Positions 61,320 through 64,000 of a DNA stretch of 64,000 nt are shown piece after piece. A program made the position numbers and the translations under genes. Origin of the DNA: Sclerodactyla briareus. Taxonomy: Eukaryota; Echinodermata; Holothuroidea; Dendrochirotida; Sclerodactylidae. Every line of letters starts with the position of its first letter. Within the stretch, counting starts at the first letter, position 1. Location: NCBI GenBank assembly GCA_026419785.1, contig JAODTK010002543.1, positions 190,314 to 254,313 of the forward strand. Reading direction: 5' to 3'. The notes beneath the pieces were generated by a model. That model saw only the letters and a list, made by a program, of their open reading frames with translations. It was not told the origin of the DNA and did no database searches.

Positions 61320-62130
61320 ACAGAAATGATGGTGGCGCGACGTATAATGAAGAAACGTAGATCAGTTCCTTTCAAGAGTGTTTCTGGAGAATACATTTCA
61401 AAAATTGTTTGTCAATTTTGTGGATGTTGCTTACTGCCATAAGACATGGGAAGTACCGTTTCCGGCATCGGGGGATCGTAAGGCTCAAAAGTTCCTTGTA
61501 CCTATACGAGACCACTGCTGCTGGCACAAATGTGAGGAATGACATCAATTAGTCCTTCAAAGAAGTTCTTGAAAATACAAATTATGAAAATATGGTCAAT
61601 TTTAGAGACGGTGTCACGCCATACAGCGCGGAATTGCGTTTCCTGCAATCTGAGGGGTCTGTAAAACGAAAATTCCCTTTTACCCTACGGTCCCAATGAT
61701 GGTGGCGGATGGCCCGAATTGTAAGAACGTTCTAGAAATATGAATTCTGAAATTTATTGCCAATTTCAGGGACGTTGCTAACTACCATACGATCAGGGAA
61801 ATGCCGTTTCCAATATGGGAGGGGGGGGGGGGGGGGGGCTGTAAAACAAAACAAAAATCTTGTACCCTACGCATCAAACGACGGTGGCCCGAATTGTAAG
61901 GAATAACAATTGATCAGTTCCTTCAAGAATGTTTCTTGAATGAAAAATTCGGGATATTGACGTTTTGGTATGTTGCTTACTGCCTTAGGACCCCAGAAGT
62001 GCCGTTTTCCTGGGACGCTCTGGGGGGCGGTAAACCTGAAAAAATTCCATGTGCGTACGCGCCAAACCAATGGTGGCGCTCGCTTAGTTGGTACTCCCTA
62101 GATGTCTCCCAATATTCAACACAGTCGCCG
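61320..62130. repeat. 185-bp tandem array, 4-5 copies, with G-run hotspot
   Basis: The marker GATGGTGGCG or its variants occurs near 61329, 61514, 61688, 61880 and 62071. Each unit also has TGCTTACTGCC, GAAGTGCCGTTTCC and a G-run before CTGTAAAAC; the G-run is 18 bases in one unit (61821-61838). Diverged relatives lie at 59.44-59.52, about 27.0-27.17 and about 30.93-31.07 kb. Confidence 0.85.
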
Positions 62131-64000
62131 CCACTGCATACGTCCGTCAGCTTCTGTGGACCCATCCGAGGCCTATCGTGGAAATTTGACATCGCTTGTC
62201 TGTATAATGCTAGATTATGCTAGTACTGTATAAATGGCTGTACTTCAGATAAGTTGCGATTCAGTTAGAGCGCGACAGGTTGCCTTGTTTGTGTCAAATA
62301 CACCGGAAATGATAGTTACAAATGGAATGGAAAGATCTACGGAGGGTTCACGGAAGCATCACGGAGGTATAGATGTTTTACACTAATAATTTAACGGACG
62401 TGGCACGGACGTGCACGGGATGTCACGGATGGACACGGACGTATGAATGGCCACCTTGAAAAGTTCACGTCCCAATAATAAAAAACCATTTTAGTCTATT
62501 TTTGGCCAGATTCTGATGAAATCGCTCAACTTTAATTGAGCTGATTCGAACATCTTGAACTTTGGACCCCTTTAGGACAGTGGCGTATCTAGGGTCATTT
62601 ACTCGATATGTTACTATATTGAGTATATTGTCCTATTGTTTTCATGGGAGTTATGTTTGAGGCACTCCAGGTTATTAACATGCAGGAAACTACTGTAGCC
62701 TCATGTGAACTATAAAGAGCCACGCCTGATAAGGTTTCTCTTGTATACTATAGCTACGGTATTGTATACGGTCGATGGTTCTTTGTTGGAATAGATTCAA
62801 TTAGCAAAAGAATAGCGTTATCCCTATAGGGGAAATTCTGTAGAAGTGCGCATCGGCCATGAATGAGTAAAATAATAAGGTATCTATTTGTGCAGGGGCG
62901 TGATCTGTCCGAAAAGTGGGGGGGACACACATCGAATGCAGATGACCATCAAGCGGCGCCACAATTGGGTGGCGCGAAGCTTACAAAGAAAATTTAGCTT
63001 TCTGCATACCCTCCAGATCGCCGGAAACGGCCTTGCCAGACTCGATAGCCACCAATCTACATGTGATTGAGTAAGAGACAGGACAAAAAAAAGTTGTCAG
63101 GGCATACTGAGATGATCTACCGCATATCCAACATGGTATTTTTTTTTCATTTCTACTATGGCTTCGTTTGCTGGGATCCAGGGGTCTGCCCAACGGTCCT
63201 GGTGGGATTGAAGGGAAAAGCCATAAGGGTACGGGACCATGCAATGGGAAAGCCAGTAAATATTTGGCCGAATTCACAAGGTCAGTCCCCGAAGACTCCA
63301 GCGCGGCGCGAAGAGCGCGGAATTTTTTGCAGGTTTTCCGGGCTTATCGAAAAAGTCAGCAGAAAATTCAGGCTTTTTTTCACTCTGCCTTTCTAAGTCC
63401 CAAATTTCCGAATTTAGTCATCTCAGACAAATTAAGGGGGGGGGCAGTCTGTCCCCAGGGCTTCTGAATTATTCGAGTGAACAAGATGATTCGAAGCATT
63501 ACACGCAATTTCACAACGCCGGGTAGAAAAAACGCCATCTGATACCTCTGCATTCGAGCACTCGGTATGAATCATGTGTAATCCTTCGACTCCGGCCCTA
63601 GTGGGGTCGAGATCTTCATCTGGGGTCCGCTTCTGGAATTAGTGGACTTTTTTCCAACGCGATTATTGGTCGGTTTAGACAATAATTGAATCAGTTAGAC
63701 GATCATCACAATTATGATTATCACTTGAACACCGCACACCACTAGAATAAAATGACCAGGTGCACGATACACACGGTCACAGGCCTCAGTAAATTGGGGC
63801 AGAAAACAACTTAACCAGACTAAAAAAGGTTAGTGGATTTCATTGCAGTTTATATGGACAATCTTATATCAGTAATGATGCGCGAGAAATTCGCCACCAA
63901 ATCCATAATTCAAAAAAAACTTTTTAATTTGCACAAATTTCTTCCATTATTTCTCCAAATTTGGGTATTTTGTTGTGTTTTCACTCTTAAATATCCTGCA
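62131..64000. other. Non-coding stretch
   Basis: It contains short ACGGACGT/CACGGA repeats at about 62340-62445 and a G-run at about 63437-63444. Open frames at 63067-63467 resemble repeat-derived sequence, and no gene family is recognised. Confidence 0.4.

Overview
The window is animal nuclear DNA. Coding sequence is sparse and split into short exons bounded by GT/AG splice sites. The rest is mostly non-LTR retrotransposons, tRNA-derived SINEs, terminal-inverted-repeat elements and tandem arrays of 40-310 bp units. There is no operon structure and there are no bacterial or phage genes. An invertebrate-style Toll-like receptor, CR1-like and RTE-like LINEs, and SINEs with a GCGCTTGAG/AGCGCTATATA tail suggest a marine invertebrate, possibly a deuterostome such as an echinoderm, hemichordate or amphioxus. 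The phylum is inference only.

The consensus carries many single-base indels. Recognisable protein motifs repeatedly continue in another frame after a few codons. Duplicated blocks differ largely by gained or lost bases. I therefore read genes across frames, and I treat most frameshifts as probable sequence error rather than gene death.

Layout. 0-6 kb: a possible plus-strand terminal exon (70-369), a 41-bp minisatellite (929-1220), a TA-flanked MITE (3079-3611) and a 188-bp satellite (4908-5480). 5.9-44.2 kb, minus strand: a dispersed lysine-rich gene whose last exon (5922-5977) matches the C-terminus of metadherin/LYRIC (MTDH). Its other candidate exons lie at 9.63-9.78, 19.58-19.98, 24.30-24.51, 36.18-36.48 and 38.65-38.75 kb, with a membrane-anchor first exon at 44.01-44.17 kb.

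The introns of that gene hold a CR1-like LINE (about 10.33-14.56 kb), a 3.77-kb direct duplication (12.18-19.73 kb) that repeats half of this LINE and half of an exon, a plus-strand LINE tail (20.2-20.8 kb), a 310-bp repeat array (22.5-23.7 kb), a second direct duplication of about 3.9 kb (25.06-32.87 kb), a 150-bp repeat array (33.6-35.06 kb) and a tRNA-headed SINE with target-site duplication (41.78-42.15 kb).

44-54 kb is mostly non-coding. It holds a Harbinger-like inverted-repeat element (45163-46552) and a second SINE (52.38-52.66 kb). 54.1-58 kb, minus strand: a Toll-like receptor (leucine-rich repeats, transmembrane segment, TIR domain) with all three TIR boxes present but in different frames. 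58.5-64 kb: a roughly 219-bp poly-T tract, a fold-back repeat, an RTE-like LINE 3' end (60.1-61.1 kb) and a 185-bp array (61.3-62.1 kb).

The two recognisable genes are unrelated neighbours: one innate-immune receptor and one lysine-rich membrane-anchored protein. I found no new multi-gene system. The most informative signals are the frame-scattered TLR, the reconstructable long-intron gene, and the two similar-sized direct duplications that may be assembly artefacts.
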